DNA from: Onthophagus taurus
Lineage: Eukaryota > Arthropoda > Insecta > Coleoptera > Scarabaeidae
Reading direction: 5' to 3'
Length of the DNA stretch: 64,000 bases
Assembly: GCF_036711975.1 (NCBI RefSeq)
Contig: NC_091973.1
Span: 3,100,001-3,164,000, forward strand
The stretch's first letter is position 1. The number at the start of each line of letters is the position of its first letter. A program made the translations under genes and the position numbers. Shown here piece by piece: positions 1 through 12,979 of the stretch. The notes under the pieces are model-generated. The model ran no database searches, had not been told where the DNA came from, and saw nothing but the letters and a program-made list of their open reading frames with translations.

Positions 1-1041
1 TTTGTTTAATAACTTAAATAGGGATTAATGGGCGGTTTGTGTCGTGCAAATTGTACCGATTTTGAACCGATTCTTTTTCGCAAAAACATATGATGAATTA
101 AAACGGACATTGTTGGGCTTAATCAATTCGCGTATGATCTCTCTTCTCCGAAATCATAATTACATCTTGCCGAGAAACTTGATATCCATAAATATGGATG
201 AGCCCCTTTTTTCTGCAGCCAGAGATAACATTTGCATAATGCTTTGTATTCGCCGCGAAAAGAGGGAAAATAATAATAAGATCCCATTTTCGCTTTGTTT
301 TTCGACCTCCCCACCGCGGTCTCTCTTTTCAAACCGTTCCCAAATTAAAAATTATTATTCAGGAAGTCACCTAATCACTCCTTTCCCCCTTTCTGTTTTC
401 GCGCAAATCCAACTTGATCGCAAAAATACGTTTAGAATTATAAAAAAACTTTCGAAACTCCATTATAAATCATAAACTTTTCGATATTTAAACAATCTTT
501 TATTCCATTATTAATAAGACAAATTTAAAAATAAATCGACCAGTTGCAGTAGTAATACGCATTTTCCGCTGACTATAACAAAATTTTCATTTAATTTCAT
601 GCCGTGCCGAACGTCGTTAATATTTAATTTCAACTCTACGCTTTACCAAATTCCTCTCTTTTTGTGCTAGGACGCTTTTTAACTTTTTAGTCATTCCGTT
701 TGAAGTCGTTCCTTGGAAAATCTTACGAAAATGTTTTTTGATAATCTTTTAAGTGCGTTTACTAAGAGAAATCGTTTGGAAACGTTATTAAAAATAAATC
801 AAAAACTTATTTTATTGAAATTATTATTCTATTTTATATATATTTACATTTAAATTAAATTCTAAAAGATATTCAATTCAATACGTTTTCAAATATTAGA
901 CATTCGCAAATATACAACCAATATTGTACCCAAATCGATGAAATATATGATTTCGTTTTAGCTTATTTTTCTACCGGTTTCGCAGCTTAATTAACTTCAT
1001 CATCAGGAAAGGAAAAATAAAAATGTTTGCATACAAATATA
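1..1041. other. Unique AT-rich sequence, no gene seen
   Basis: Left edge before the first satellite. Open frames on both strands at 44-475 and 123-332 have no recognisable domain, no good splice context and overlap each other, so I treat them as chance. A short CCGGTTTCG...CATCATCAGG motif at 973-1007 is listed separately. Confidence 0.6.
973..1007 (-). repeat. Hammerhead-like dispersed motif (Penelope-type relic?)
   Basis: On the minus strand this reads CCTGATGATG, a 15-nt segment that can form a small stem, then CGAAACCGGT. The CTGATGA and GAAA blocks match the conserved core of hammerhead ribozymes, which are known from the terminal regions of Penelope-like retroelements. Stems I and III are not evident and the closing pair of stem II is imperfect, so activity is doubtful. 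A second copy with CTGAAGA lies at 62964-62998. Confidence 0.35.
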
Positions 1042-4000
1042 TATCAATTCTTTTTATTAAGAAAATCGTTTTAAAATTTAATTTAGAACAACTTTTACAT
1101 AAAACTTTTTTTGATCCGATACTTTTTTTACCATAAAGCCCGATTCACACTATCGATTTATACATATACACAGCCTTAAATGTTAGAGATATCAAATTTG
1201 TTTATTAAGAAAATCTTTTTAGAATTTAATTTAGAACAACTTTTGTATAAAAATTTTTTTGATACAATTTTTTGTTGCGATAAAGCCTAATTCACACGAG
1301 TCGATTTATACATATACACAGCCTTAAATATCGGAGATATCAATTTTTTTTATTAAGAAAATCTTTTTAGAATTTAATTTAGAACAACTTTTGTACAAAA
1401 CATTTTTTGATCCAATAATTTTTTACGATAAAGCCCGATCTAATTTATACATATACACAGCCTTTAATGTTAGAGATATCAATTCTTTTTATTAAGAAAA
1501 TCGTTTCAGAATTTAATTTAGAACAACTTTTACATATAAGTTTTTTTGATCCGATACTTTTTTTAGCATAAAGCCCGATTCACACTGTCGATTTATACAT
1601 ATACACAGCCTTAAATATTGGAAATATCAAATTTTTTTATTAAGAAAGTCGTTTTAGAATTTGATTTAGAACAACTTTTGTATAAAAATTTTTTTGATAC
1701 AATTTTTTGTTGCGATAAAGTCTAATTCACACGAGTCGATTTATACATATACACAGCCTTAAATATCGGAGATATCAATTTTTTTTATTAAGAAAATCTT
1801 TTTAGAATTTAATTTAGAACAACTTTTGTACAAAACATTTTTTGATCCAATAATTTTTTACGATAAAGCCCGATCTAATTTATACATATACACAGCCTTT
1901 AATGTTAGAGATATCAATTCTTTTTATTAAGAAAATCGTTTCAGAATTTAATTTAGAACAACTTTTACATATAAGTTTTTTTGATCCGATACTTTTTTTA
2001 GCATAAAGCCCGATTCACACTGTCGATTTATACATATACACAGCCTTAAATATTGGAAATATCAAATTTTTTTATTAAGAAAGTCGTTTTAGAATTTGAT
2101 TTAGAACAACTTTTGTATAAAACTTTTTTTGATACAATTTTTTTTTGTGATAAAGCCTAATTCACACGAGTCGATTTATACATATACACAGCCTTAAATA
2201 TCGGAGATATCAATTTTTTTTATTAAGAAAATCTTTTTAGAATTTAATTTAGAACAACTTTTGTACAAAACATTTTTTGATCCAATAATTTTTTACGATA
2301 AAGCCCGATCTAATTTATACATATACACAGCCTTTAATGTTAGAGATATCAATTCTTTTTATTAAGAAAATCGTTTCAGAATTTAATTTAGAACAACTTT
2401 TACATATAAGTTTTTTTGATCCGATACTTTTTTTAGCATAAAGCCCGATTCACACTGTCGATTTATACATATACACAGCCTTAAATATTGGAAATATCAA
2501 ATTTTTTTATTAAGAAAGTCGTTTTAGAATTTGATTTAGAACAACTTTTGTATAAAAATTTTTTTGATACAATTTTTTGTTGCGATAAAGTCTAATTCAC
2601 ACGAGTCGATTTATACATATACACAGCCTTAAATATCGGAGATATCAATTTTTTTTATTAAGAAAATCTTTTTAGAATTTAATTTAGAACAACTTTTGTA
2701 CAAAACATTTTTTGATCCAATAATTTTTTACGATAAAGCCCGATCTAATTTATACATATACACAGCCTTTAATGTTAGAGATATCAATTCTTTTTATTAA
2801 GAAAATCGTTTCAGAATTTAATTTAGAACAACTTTTACATATAAGTTTTTTTGATCCGATACTTTTTTTAGCATAAAGCCCGATTCACACTGTCGATTTA
2901 TACATATACACAGCCTTAAATATTGGAAATATCAAATTTTTTTATTAAGAAAGTCGTTTTAGAATTTGATTTAGAACAACTTTTGTATAAAACTTTTTTT
3001 GATACAATTTTTTTTTGTGATAAAGCCTAATTCACACGAGTCGATTTATACATATACACAGCCTTAAATATCGGAGATATCAATTTTTTTTATTAAGAAA
3101 ATCTTTTTAGAATTTAATTTAGAACAACTTTTGTACAAAACATTTTTTGATCCAATAATTTTTTACGATAAAGCCCGATCTAATTTATACATATACACAG
3201 CCTTTAATGTTAGAGATATCAATTCTTTTTATTAAGAAAATCGTTTCAGAATTTAATTTAGAACAACTTTTACATATAAGTTTTTTTGATCCGATACTTT
3301 TTTTAGCATAAAGCCCGATTCACACTGTCGATTTATACATATACACAGCCTTAAATATTGGAAATATCAAATTTTTTTATTAAGAAAGTCGTTTTAGAAT
3401 TTAATTTAGAACAACTTTTGTATAAAAATTTTTTTGATACAATTTTTTGTTGCGATAAAGCCTAATTCACACGAGTCGATTTATACATATACACAGCCTT
3501 AAATATCGGAGATATCAATTTTTTTTATTAAGAAAATCTTTTTAGAATTTAATTTAGAACAACTTTTGTACAAAACATTTTTTGATCCAATAATTTTTTA
3601 CGATAAAGCCCGATCTAATTTATACATATACACAGCCTTTAATGTTAGAGATATCAATTCTTTTTATTAAGAAAATCGTTTCAGAATTTAATTTAGAACA
3701 ACTTTTACATATAAGTTTTTTTGATCCGATACTTTTTTTAGCATAAAGCCCGATTCACACTGTCGATTTATACATATACACAGCCTTAAATATTGGAAAT
3801 ATCAAATTTTTTTATTAAGAAAGTCGTTTTAGAATTTAATTTAGAACAACTTTTGTATAAAAATTTTTTTGATACAATTTTTTGTTGCGATAAAGTCTAA
3901 TTCACACGAGTCGATTTATACATATACACAGCCTTAAATATCGGAGATATCAATTTTTTTTATTAAGAAAATCTTTTTAGAATTTAATTTAGAACAACTT

Positions 4001-5440
4001 TTGTACAAAACATTTTTTGATCCAATAATTTTTTACGATAAAGCCCGATCTAATTTATACATATACATAGCCTTTAATGTTAGAGATATCAATTCTTTTT
4101 ATTAAGAAAATCGTTTCAGAATTTAATTTAGAACAACTTTTACATATAAGTTTTTTTGATCCGATACTTTTTTTAGCATAAAGCCCGATTCACACTGTCG
4201 ATTTATACATATACACAGCCTTAAATATTGGAAATATCAAATTTTTTTATTAAGGAAGTCGTTTTAGAATTTGATTTAGAACAACTTTTGTATAAAACTT
4301 TTTTTGATACAATTTTTTTTTGTGATAAAGCCTAATTCACACGAGTCGATTTATACATATACACAGCCTTAAATATCGGAGATATCAATTTTTTTTATTA
4401 AGAAAATCTTTTTAGAATTTAATTTAGAACAACTTTTGTACAAAACATTTTTTGATCCAATAATTTTTTACGATAAAGCCCGATCTAATTTATACATATA
4501 CACAGCCTTTAATGTTAGAGATATCAATTCTTTTTATTAAGAAAATCGTTTCAGAATTTAATTTAGAACAACTTTTACATATAAGTTTTTTTGATCCGAT
4601 ACTTTTTTTAGCATAAAGCCCGATTCACACTGTCGATTTATACATATACACAGCCTTAAATATTGGAAATATCAAATTTTTTTATTAAGGAAGTCGTTTT
4701 AGAATTTAATTTAGAACAACTTTTGTATAAAACTTTTTTTGATACAATTTTTTGTTGCGATAAAGCCTAATTCACACGAGTCGATTTATACATATACACA
4801 GCCTTAAATATCGGAGATATCAATTTTTTTTATTAAGAAAATCTTTTTAGAATTTAATTTAGAACAACTTTTGTACAAAACATTTTTTGATCCAATAATT
4901 TTTTACGATAAAGCCCGATCTAATTTATACATATACACAGCCTTTAATGTTAGAGATATCAATTCTTTTTATTAAGAAAATCGTTTTAAAATTTAATTTA
5001 GAACAACTTTTGTATAAAACTTTTTTTGATACATTTTTTTTTTGTGATAAAGCCTAATTCACACGAGTCGATTTATACATATACATAGCCTTAAATATCG
5101 GAGATATCAATTTTTTTTATTAAGAAAATCTTTTTAGAATTTAATTTAGAACAACTTTTGTACAAAAGATTTTTTGATCCAATAATTTTTTACGATAAAG
5201 CCCGATCTAATTTATACATATACACAGCCTTTAATGTTAGAGATATCAATTCTTTTTATTAAGAAAATATTTTTAGAATTTAATTTAGAACAACTTTTGT
5301 ATAAAACTTTTTTTGATACAATTTTGTTTTGTGATAAAGCCCGATTCACACGAGTCGATTTATACAGCCTTAAGTATTAGACATATAAATTTTTTTAATA
5401 AACGCCGTTTTAAACAAGTATTGTCTAAACAATTTTTTGA
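1042..5440. repeat. 145-bp satellite with exact 435-bp higher-order repeat
   Basis: About 30 head-to-tail AT-rich monomers of roughly 145 bp, each carrying TTTAGAACAACTTTT, a T-run, GATAAAGCC and TTATACATATACACAGCC. Three monomer types alternate. The marker GCATAAAGCC recurs at 1566, 2001, 2436, 2871, 3306, 3741, 4176 and 4611, exactly 435 bp apart, so the higher-order unit is a trimer. Single-base variants in one monomer (TTGTTGCGATAAAGTC versus TTTTTGTGATAAAGCC) also alternate over part of the array, implying an 870-bp superunit. Copies at both ends are more divergent. No long open frame; noncoding satellite. Confidence 0.97.
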
Positions 5441-8400
5441 TTTAACCAATAATTAAGGAGATAACCTCAAAAATTAATTTCTTCATACATAATTTTTTTC
5501 TATATAGCAATATATATTTCAGTCCTTTTTTTGGACTCAGGTTAGTTCTTATCTCATCTGCTACTTCTTTCGCAGAACTAGAATGATATATTTGATTTTC
5601 AATATTGATCTTTTTGATTGTTTTGCCCTGGATTGGGCGTAAATATCTCATTCAGCTAAGCTTTTTGCTTATTGTCTCTTTTTTTGGGAAAACTTTTAGT
5701 TTTCTGGCTTCTTGATCTTCTTATTACCTTTTATAGTGAGTCCGATAGTAGTGCCCGATAGACTTTTTTTGTGGATGTCCAAAATAAAAAAAACGATTTT
5801 TTTTGGAAAATTTTAAAAACAGTATTTTTAAAGATGAGCTTGAAATAGGTTTGAAAATAGAGGAAATTACCGGGAAGCTTTGCTGTCCTTCATTGTTGAA
5901 GGTTTAGTTGGAATTCCTCGGGTTCGAAGTTGTCTATTTATTCCCCGAACGGACAGAGCGGGCCGTTTTTTTCTGTCGAAATAGAGAGGCGAAGGATTGG
6001 AATACGTCCCTCCATAGATTCCATATGGGTTTTTGCGCGAAGATCGCAGATATAAATACGGGCCTTGTTCTGGTGCGAATTTCGCATTCACCCGTCGGGA
6101 GTTGGCTGTGTATATATCTCTATACATATAAAGTTAAGGTATCTGTTGCTCGCGCGGACCTGACTGTGCCGTCTTGTGTTCTTTTTAATATTTATGTACC
6201 TACTTCGCTTGTCGAGCGTGTGCCGTTGCCGTTGATTTCCATTGTTTCTCGAGATGTAAATCTATATTCGCGCAACTTTGTTCGGCCACTGTAAACATTA
6301 GTGGGTATACAAACGACGTATTTGGATCGATTTTCGTGCCGGTTCGTTGATTTTAACAACGTGTACGTGATCGCTTTAAAATTGCACGAGTGGACGAACA
6401 GAAGGATGAAAACCAAGTTGGGAACGTCCGTCAGACGATAATTAAAGAGCCCCCGTTACTAAGTCGCATCAAGAAGTTATGTTTTCACGGGGACCAACGT
6501 CGGAAACTTAACTTGATCGAACGCCGAAAAATAAGGAAACAGTTTAATCCGTGGCCGCGAGGTGCAACAAGAAATCCAATTTGCGGATTAATTAAAAACT
6601 TGGTAAAGTCCCGGACCTTAAGGAGTTCCGAGGTGGACGGCGATTGTTCGCAATGAGAAAGTTATAATAAATTTCCCGAGATTTATGGAAAACGAAACGA
6701 CGAGATGGAACCGTACCGGAAATGTGGAAAAATGTCCTTGTGTACAAGTTTAAATAGTGTCGGGAAAAACTTTGCCGTTTTAATTTATGAGTCCCATTTA
6801 GAACCGTGGCTTCGCGTTATGGCGTAAGTTATAGGGTTGGGAAAAGAACATCGGTTATCTACCATCAGATACACTCAGGTAGCTCCAACTACACGGAGCT
6901 AGCATAACTTCATTACAACTTCGATTCGCGATGCAATCGTAATGAACGATTGTGTCTCGGCCCGTTGAGCCTGTGGAACGACCGTCGTTCAACATGCAAA
7001 CCGGAAACAATTCGCCACTTTAACCATCCTGTAAGGACCATTTTAGCTCGCCGTACTCGTACGCGCACGCGCTTTCGTTTGGAGGATAATTATCGTCGCC
7101 ACACGGATATATGGACTTAGCAGATACAAACTAACGAGGATAATACCCACTGCTATTGGTGCATTATGATTAACGGCGATCCTTGACAGTTATTTTTCTC
7201 CAATTACGAGGAATATAGAATTTCAGTGAATCAACGTTGCGTGAAAACAATTTGCAGCGACAAACACGTGCTTAGCTGTTGTTAATAATTCGAATTGAAT
7301 CCGCCAGGCTTTAAGCGTTTGTAATATTTAGTGTGCAATTAAGGATATTTTACTGGATTCCGGCGTATGTAAATGAATACGTGACCGTTCCCTTTTACGT
7401 ATGTAGGTAGGTTTATTCTAATGAAACGGTGAACTTCTTGAAGACGTGCGTGACTCCGACGAACGGATTTCTCAATGAATCTACAGTCGGATAACTCGAA
7501 AACTTGTCTAATTACGGCCGAGCGGCGTCAAATCTCCTATAAAGTTCCGCCCAGAATTCCCAGAAAGGTTTAGTGAAGAAGTGGCGGCTCGCATTCATCA
7601 ATAAAATTGTGCAATTGACGTCTTAATTCGCCAACTTTCCTCCAAAAACTGCCGCCCCATTGCTCCACTTCGTTCCCGACGGGCGAAATAATTCAAAACA
7701 TACTTCGGACCCACCCGGAGATTTATGGCAACTCGGGATGCAAATGTAGCCCGTGAAAAATAACAGCCCTAAGAACTATACTTGCTCTTAAGGGATGTAA
7801 GGTTACTTGTCATTCCCCGATGGATTTTATGGATGTACCAGATTTTCCATACTATTTCTGACGCTCTGTCGATGTGAAATATCAAGCCACCGGAACTTAA
7901 CTAGACTATATATCCTACCATTTTATTTCAAAGATTTAAACCTACAGACTGGATAATAGCCCTCGCGAGAATTATAAATCATCTCCAACTACATTTAATG
8001 TCGCTCAATAAGTATAACTCTAACACCTCTTTGGTTTCTTGGCAAACATACAATAAATATTTAATTAGAAGAAAATTTGTTAGTAAAATTTAAATTGAAA
8101 ATAAATTGTAAAGGAAACCTGTTGATGAGACTTGTTTGACAGAAAAGGAGTAAAAAGACTTGTTGTTATTAAATTTTCCTTGACAGAAAATTCGTTTGGT
8201 TTATTTTCAAAAAGGGAAATTTAAAGCAACGAAGCGTATAATAGGCATCTCGAGAATTATACGTTGTTTATGTTCCTTATAATACAAAGATTTAAATTTA
8301 AAAAATCTTCCACGCAGAGTTAAATGAAACAAGGCCACTTTCCACGGTTTGAGCATCGTTCAATTTAACCGTCGTTCGAATTAAGTCGAGAGGATAGCGC

Positions 8401-10589
8401 AAAGATAACCTGTTGACGAAAAGGTGACAGGAAGCGAACGCTCGGAAGCCAAAAAGACTGGATGAACGTGTTGTTATTAAATTTCCCGTCGGAGAATGGT
8501 AATTGGTGTCGTCGTCGGTGTTGATGAAAGTGGATTACAGGGTTGCGCGACGCGGTAGGATTTTTATTTCCGAGCGAATACCTACCACCTTAAGTATTCA
8601 AATCTCGTCCGATACTTAATTTTTGACATAGTATACCCGGAGAAGAGAATATCCCTCGCGGCCTCGGAAGTTAGTGCAAGCTCATAACGTGGGCCTTTCT
8701 CGAATTGCCCACCACTCCTACGAGAGATGGCATTTTGAAAATTTTATTATTTACGTGAAAAATTCACCTGCCTCAACCGACTAAAATATCGCCATGGCTT
8801 ATCTGAAATGAAATGCGCAAAATGCACCAATTTATAATTTCCCCCAACCCCGGGAAATTACGGTCGCGGGGGCAGATAAGGAATTGCGGTAAATAACAAT
8901 AAATCATTTACTTTAAGGGGGCGTATGCGATTTATTAGGGCAAGAAACGCCACCCGTTCTTTCCCCTCCCTTCGACGGTCGTCGTGCGATGACGTAAAAA
9001 CTGCCCTGGATGACTTACGTCTAAGATAGACTTGAATACTAATTAGAATATGTACTAAAATTATCTTCCAACACTATTAAAAGAATAATAAAGAAGTGTT
9101 ACATAATTTTTTTTAATATTATTTTAAAATCAAATTTTAGAATGTATTTATTGTTTACATTTTTTTGTTATTTGGACGTGCTAAACGGGTTGGGATTTTA
9201 CAGATTTCGCTGAGTCGAGGTAAAAATAATAAACAGACATAACATTCACGGTACAAAAACGTGTTAAAGTTTTATCCGCAGTTTCGTACCAATCGCGCAT
9301 TTTTTGTGTAAATAGCCCGATTTTATTCGTAACGGCCAGGAATTATTTATTACTTATTGCTTATTTTTGATACACGATTTGCATTACCTGATATATATTT
9401 TTTTGCGTGTAAACGATAAATGTGAATGGTTGTAGAGTGGTAGTATCTATATTGTCAACTCACACAGGACGGGCGTTGCCAATTTTTAAATTATGGCTAC
9501 ACGAAATTTCAAAATTGATTTATTTATTCGGTTTATATTAAATTCATGAATCAATTATTCACGGTTTGTTCCAATAAACGTTTGTTAAATTTATTATTTC
9601 CCTTTTTAAGTTTAAAGTATGACAAATTAAAAAAAAAATAATTATTGTTTCGATACAATATCATAATTTGTGGATGGAAAGTCCGGTTTGTGTGTTGAAT
9701 GAATCAAAACGTTGTTTGGACGACGGTGATGAATATCATCGAAAAAAAATAATAAATAACGACAAAAGGAAAAACAAGAGGAGCTTATCGGCAAAGAGCA
9801 GAACATACATCAAGCGCCCTTCCGGTAACTTCCCGGGAATATTAATTTAAACCACTAGCACGTTTTTTTGACACCTTCGGAGCGACGATGTAAAGCCAGG
9901 ACGAGAAAAAACCGTACAAACGTGGAGCTACGGAGCTGCGCAGAGCATAAATTTTAATCAACGAAAAGAAAGGAAGACGAAAATAAACCGGGATGAGGAC
10001 GATAAAGATTCTTAGCGAATGTTTGCCGGAAATTTCCTTTAGAAAATTTGTTTCACCGTTTGGTTTGACCTATATACGCTGGGATGCAAACACTTTTTTC
10101 CCGCGACGCCGACGGGCTACTGGCTGAAGGGGGGGCAATTTCTCGCCTTTTGATAACATCCCCAAGCATTCCGTTTCATAACCTCACTTTAAATGCATCT
10201 TGCGCATTGTTTTCGAGAGTTCACTTAGTTTAGGCGGCGTTACCTTGTTTATTAAAACTCCAACTACAATAAATTACCAAATGTGGTGGAAGCTAAACAG
10301 CAAAAGTTTAAATTGCTGCAATGGATTGCACCCTAAGAACTAACTATACACTTGTTCCCGAAAGCGGCCCCCACTCAATAATATTTCGAACAGCTGCACT
10401 ACCCCAACGGCATTGTACGCCACCCTGAACATTAACTCGCATAATTTAGACGTTAACTACATAAAAACCACTACGTTTCAACGTCCTCTAGACTTATGTA
10501 ACCTAAATTACTTTTCACTTAGCTACATTTCATATTTAAAAATTAACTAACTTATATACAGTGTGTTAATTAATTATCGTACCCGACAA
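5441..10589. other. Unique sequence, no gene resolved; possibly upstream or intron of the Dpr gene
   Basis: GC content rises from about 5900 to 7800 and again near 8400-8950 and 9850-10150, unlike the flanking satellites. Overlapping open frames on both strands (for example 5908-6294, 6390-6656) start at non-ATG codons and show no family resemblance. They may be 5' untranslated exons or conserved regulatory DNA of the gene at 18767, but nothing in the sequence proves this. Confidence 0.5.
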
Positions 10590-12420
10590 AGTATGCAACC
10601 AATATTACAGATTCAAAATATTTTTAAAAATTATCAATTTTTTTTAATTTTATAGAATTTTCCTAATTATTGTTTGTATCAAAATATTTTTCAAGTAAAA
10701 CATGTTCAAAATTAATACAGGAACAACTTTTATTGGCACTATTTTTTAAAATTTTCAATTTTTTAATTTCCCTATGAACAGTATAGAAATATAATTCAAA
10801 ATTATTTTCCCAATTATTGTTTGTAACAAAAAATTTTTCTAATAAAACTTGTTCAGAATTAAAACAATAACAACTTTTATTGGCACTATTTTTTAAAATT
10901 ATTAATTTTTTAATTTCCCTATGAACAGTATAGAAATATAATTCAAGATTATTTTCTCAATTATTGTTTGTATCAAAATATTTTTATAATAAAACTTGTT
11001 AAGAATTAAATAAGGAACAACGTTTGTTGGCACTATTTGTTAAAATTATCAATTTTTTAATTTCCCTATGAACAGTATAGAAATTGAATTTAAAATTATT
11101 TTCCCAATTATTGTTTGTATCAAAATATTTTTCAAATAAAACTTGCTCAGAATTACAAAAGGAACAACTTTAATTAGCACCATTTTTTAAAATCATTAAT
11201 TTTTTAATTTCCCTATGAACAGTATAGAAATATAATTCAAGATTATTTTCCCAATTATTGTTTGTATCAAAATATTTTTCAAATAAAACTTGTTAAGAAT
11301 TAAATAAGGAACACCGTTTCTTGGCACCATTTGTTAAAATTATATACTTTTTAATTTTCTTATGAACAGTACAGAAATTGAAATTAAAATTATTTTGCCA
11401 ATTATTGAATCAAATATTGATATTATATGATATTATTGAATCAAAATATTTTTCAAATAAAACTTGTTCAGAATTACAAAAGGAACAACTTTTATTGACA
11501 CTATTTTTCAAAATTATCAATTTTTTAATTTCCCTATGAACAGCATAGAAATTGAATTTAAAATTATTTTCCCAATTATTGTTTGAATCAAAATATTTTT
11601 CAAATAAAACTTGTTAAGAATTAAATAAGGAACAACGTTTCTTGGCAAATTTTTTAAAATTATCAATTTTTTAATTTCCCTCTGAACAGTATAGAAATAG
11701 AATTTAAAATTATTTTCCCAATTATTGTTTGTATAAAAATATTTTTCAAATAAAACTTGTTCAGAATTACAAAAGGAACAACTTTAATTAGCACCATTTT
11801 TTAAAATCATTAATTTTTTAATTTCCCTATGAACAGTATAGAAATATAATTCAAGATTATTTTCCCAATTATTGTTTGTATCAAAATATTTTTCAAATAA
11901 AACTTGTTAAGAATTAAATAAGGAACACCGTTTCTTGGCACCATTTTTTAAAATTATATACTTTTTAATTTTCTTATGAACAGTACAGAAATTGAAATTA
12001 AAATTATTTTGCCAATTATTGAATCAAATATTGATATTATATGATATTATTGAATCAAAATATTTTTCAAATAAAACTTGTTAAGAATTAAATAAGGAAC
12101 AACGTTTCTTGGCACATTTTTTAAAATTATCAATTTTTTAATTTCCCTCTGAACAGTATAGAAATTGAATTTAAAATTATTTTCCCAATTATTGTTTGTA
12201 TCAAAATATTTTTCAAATAAAACTTGTTCAGAATTACAAAAGGAACAACTTTAATTAGCACCATTTTTTAAAATCATTAATTTTTTAATTTCCCTATGAA
12301 TAGTATAGAAATATAATTCAAGATTATTTTCCCAATTATTGTTTGTAACAAAACATTTTTCAAATAAAACTTGTTAAGAATTAAAAAAAGAACAACTTTT
12401 GCCATTTATTAAAATTTTTG
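10590..12420. repeat. 147-bp AT-rich satellite, about 12 monomers
   Basis: The marker TATGAACAGTAT and its variants fall at 10773, 10920, 11067, 11214, 11361, 11535, 11681, 11828, 11975, 12148 and 12295, a 147-bp step with two steps stretched to about 173 by a 26-27 bp insert rich in ATTGAATCAAATATTGATAT. The insert-bearing stretch is repeated with a 614-bp offset (11214 to 11828; 11361 to 11975), so a four-monomer block was duplicated. Monomers carry AGAATT, 7-8 nt, then GGAACAACTTT, reminiscent of the first satellite. Noncoding. Confidence 0.95.
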
Positions 12421-12639
12421 AGATAACTAGATTTATATTTTATTTACCGTTATGAGTATATATATAAAACATTCAGTTAATAACATTTAGTATTTTAAAA
12501 AGTACCAATCCACATAAGTGTGGTCGAATTTACACGGTATTACTCGTTACGCAATCTAAATTACATAGCATTTACGATGGTTTTCAAACGCCCCAATTCC
12601 TTTGAGTGCGGTTCGCTATTTTCGGGTTCTATATCGTTC

Positions 12640-12978
12640 TTTCATCACCCCGTCAGATTTCCATGTTCACCAACTCGCTTTACAACTCGACACGGCGTCT
12701 CTAAACGGCCGTTAATTGTAGTAGAAGCGATTCGGTTCGCTGTTTCGTCAGTATCGCCAACTTCTTGCAGCCGCTCGCCATCGATTTTCGACCGAAAAGT
12801 TCGACTACTAGTGTTTCGCACTCTGACTTCTCCGAGTTTCTCCTCTACTCTACTCTACTACTCTCTTTTAGACCTTACTCGATCGCCCTACTCCCTTGTA
12901 ACATCCCGATCCGAATTCTGTTCGCGCTAGATGGTTTTATTGGACACGTCGTCGAATCTCGACGTCAAATCGCCGATT
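12640..12978 (+). other. Candidate 5' exon with splice donor
   Basis: A GC- and CT-enriched stretch between two AT-rich regions that ends in ATT followed by GTAAGTCTA, a strong 5' splice site consensus at 12979. An initiator-like TCAGTA lies at 12748-12753. The only ATG near the end (12931) gives 16 codons ending in phase 0, which does not fit the phase of the Ig exon at 18767, so if it is an exon of that gene it is probably untranslated. No domain is seen. Confidence 0.28.
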
Positions 12979-12979
12979 G

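Noticed and set aside
44..475. 143-codon frame at the left edge
   Set aside because: No recognisable domain, overlapped by an antisense frame, low-complexity AT-driven composition.
5908..6656. Possible Dpr first coding exons at 5908-6294 and 6390-6656
   Set aside because: No ATG at the frame starts, no signal-peptide-like segment and no donor in the phase required by the Ig exon.
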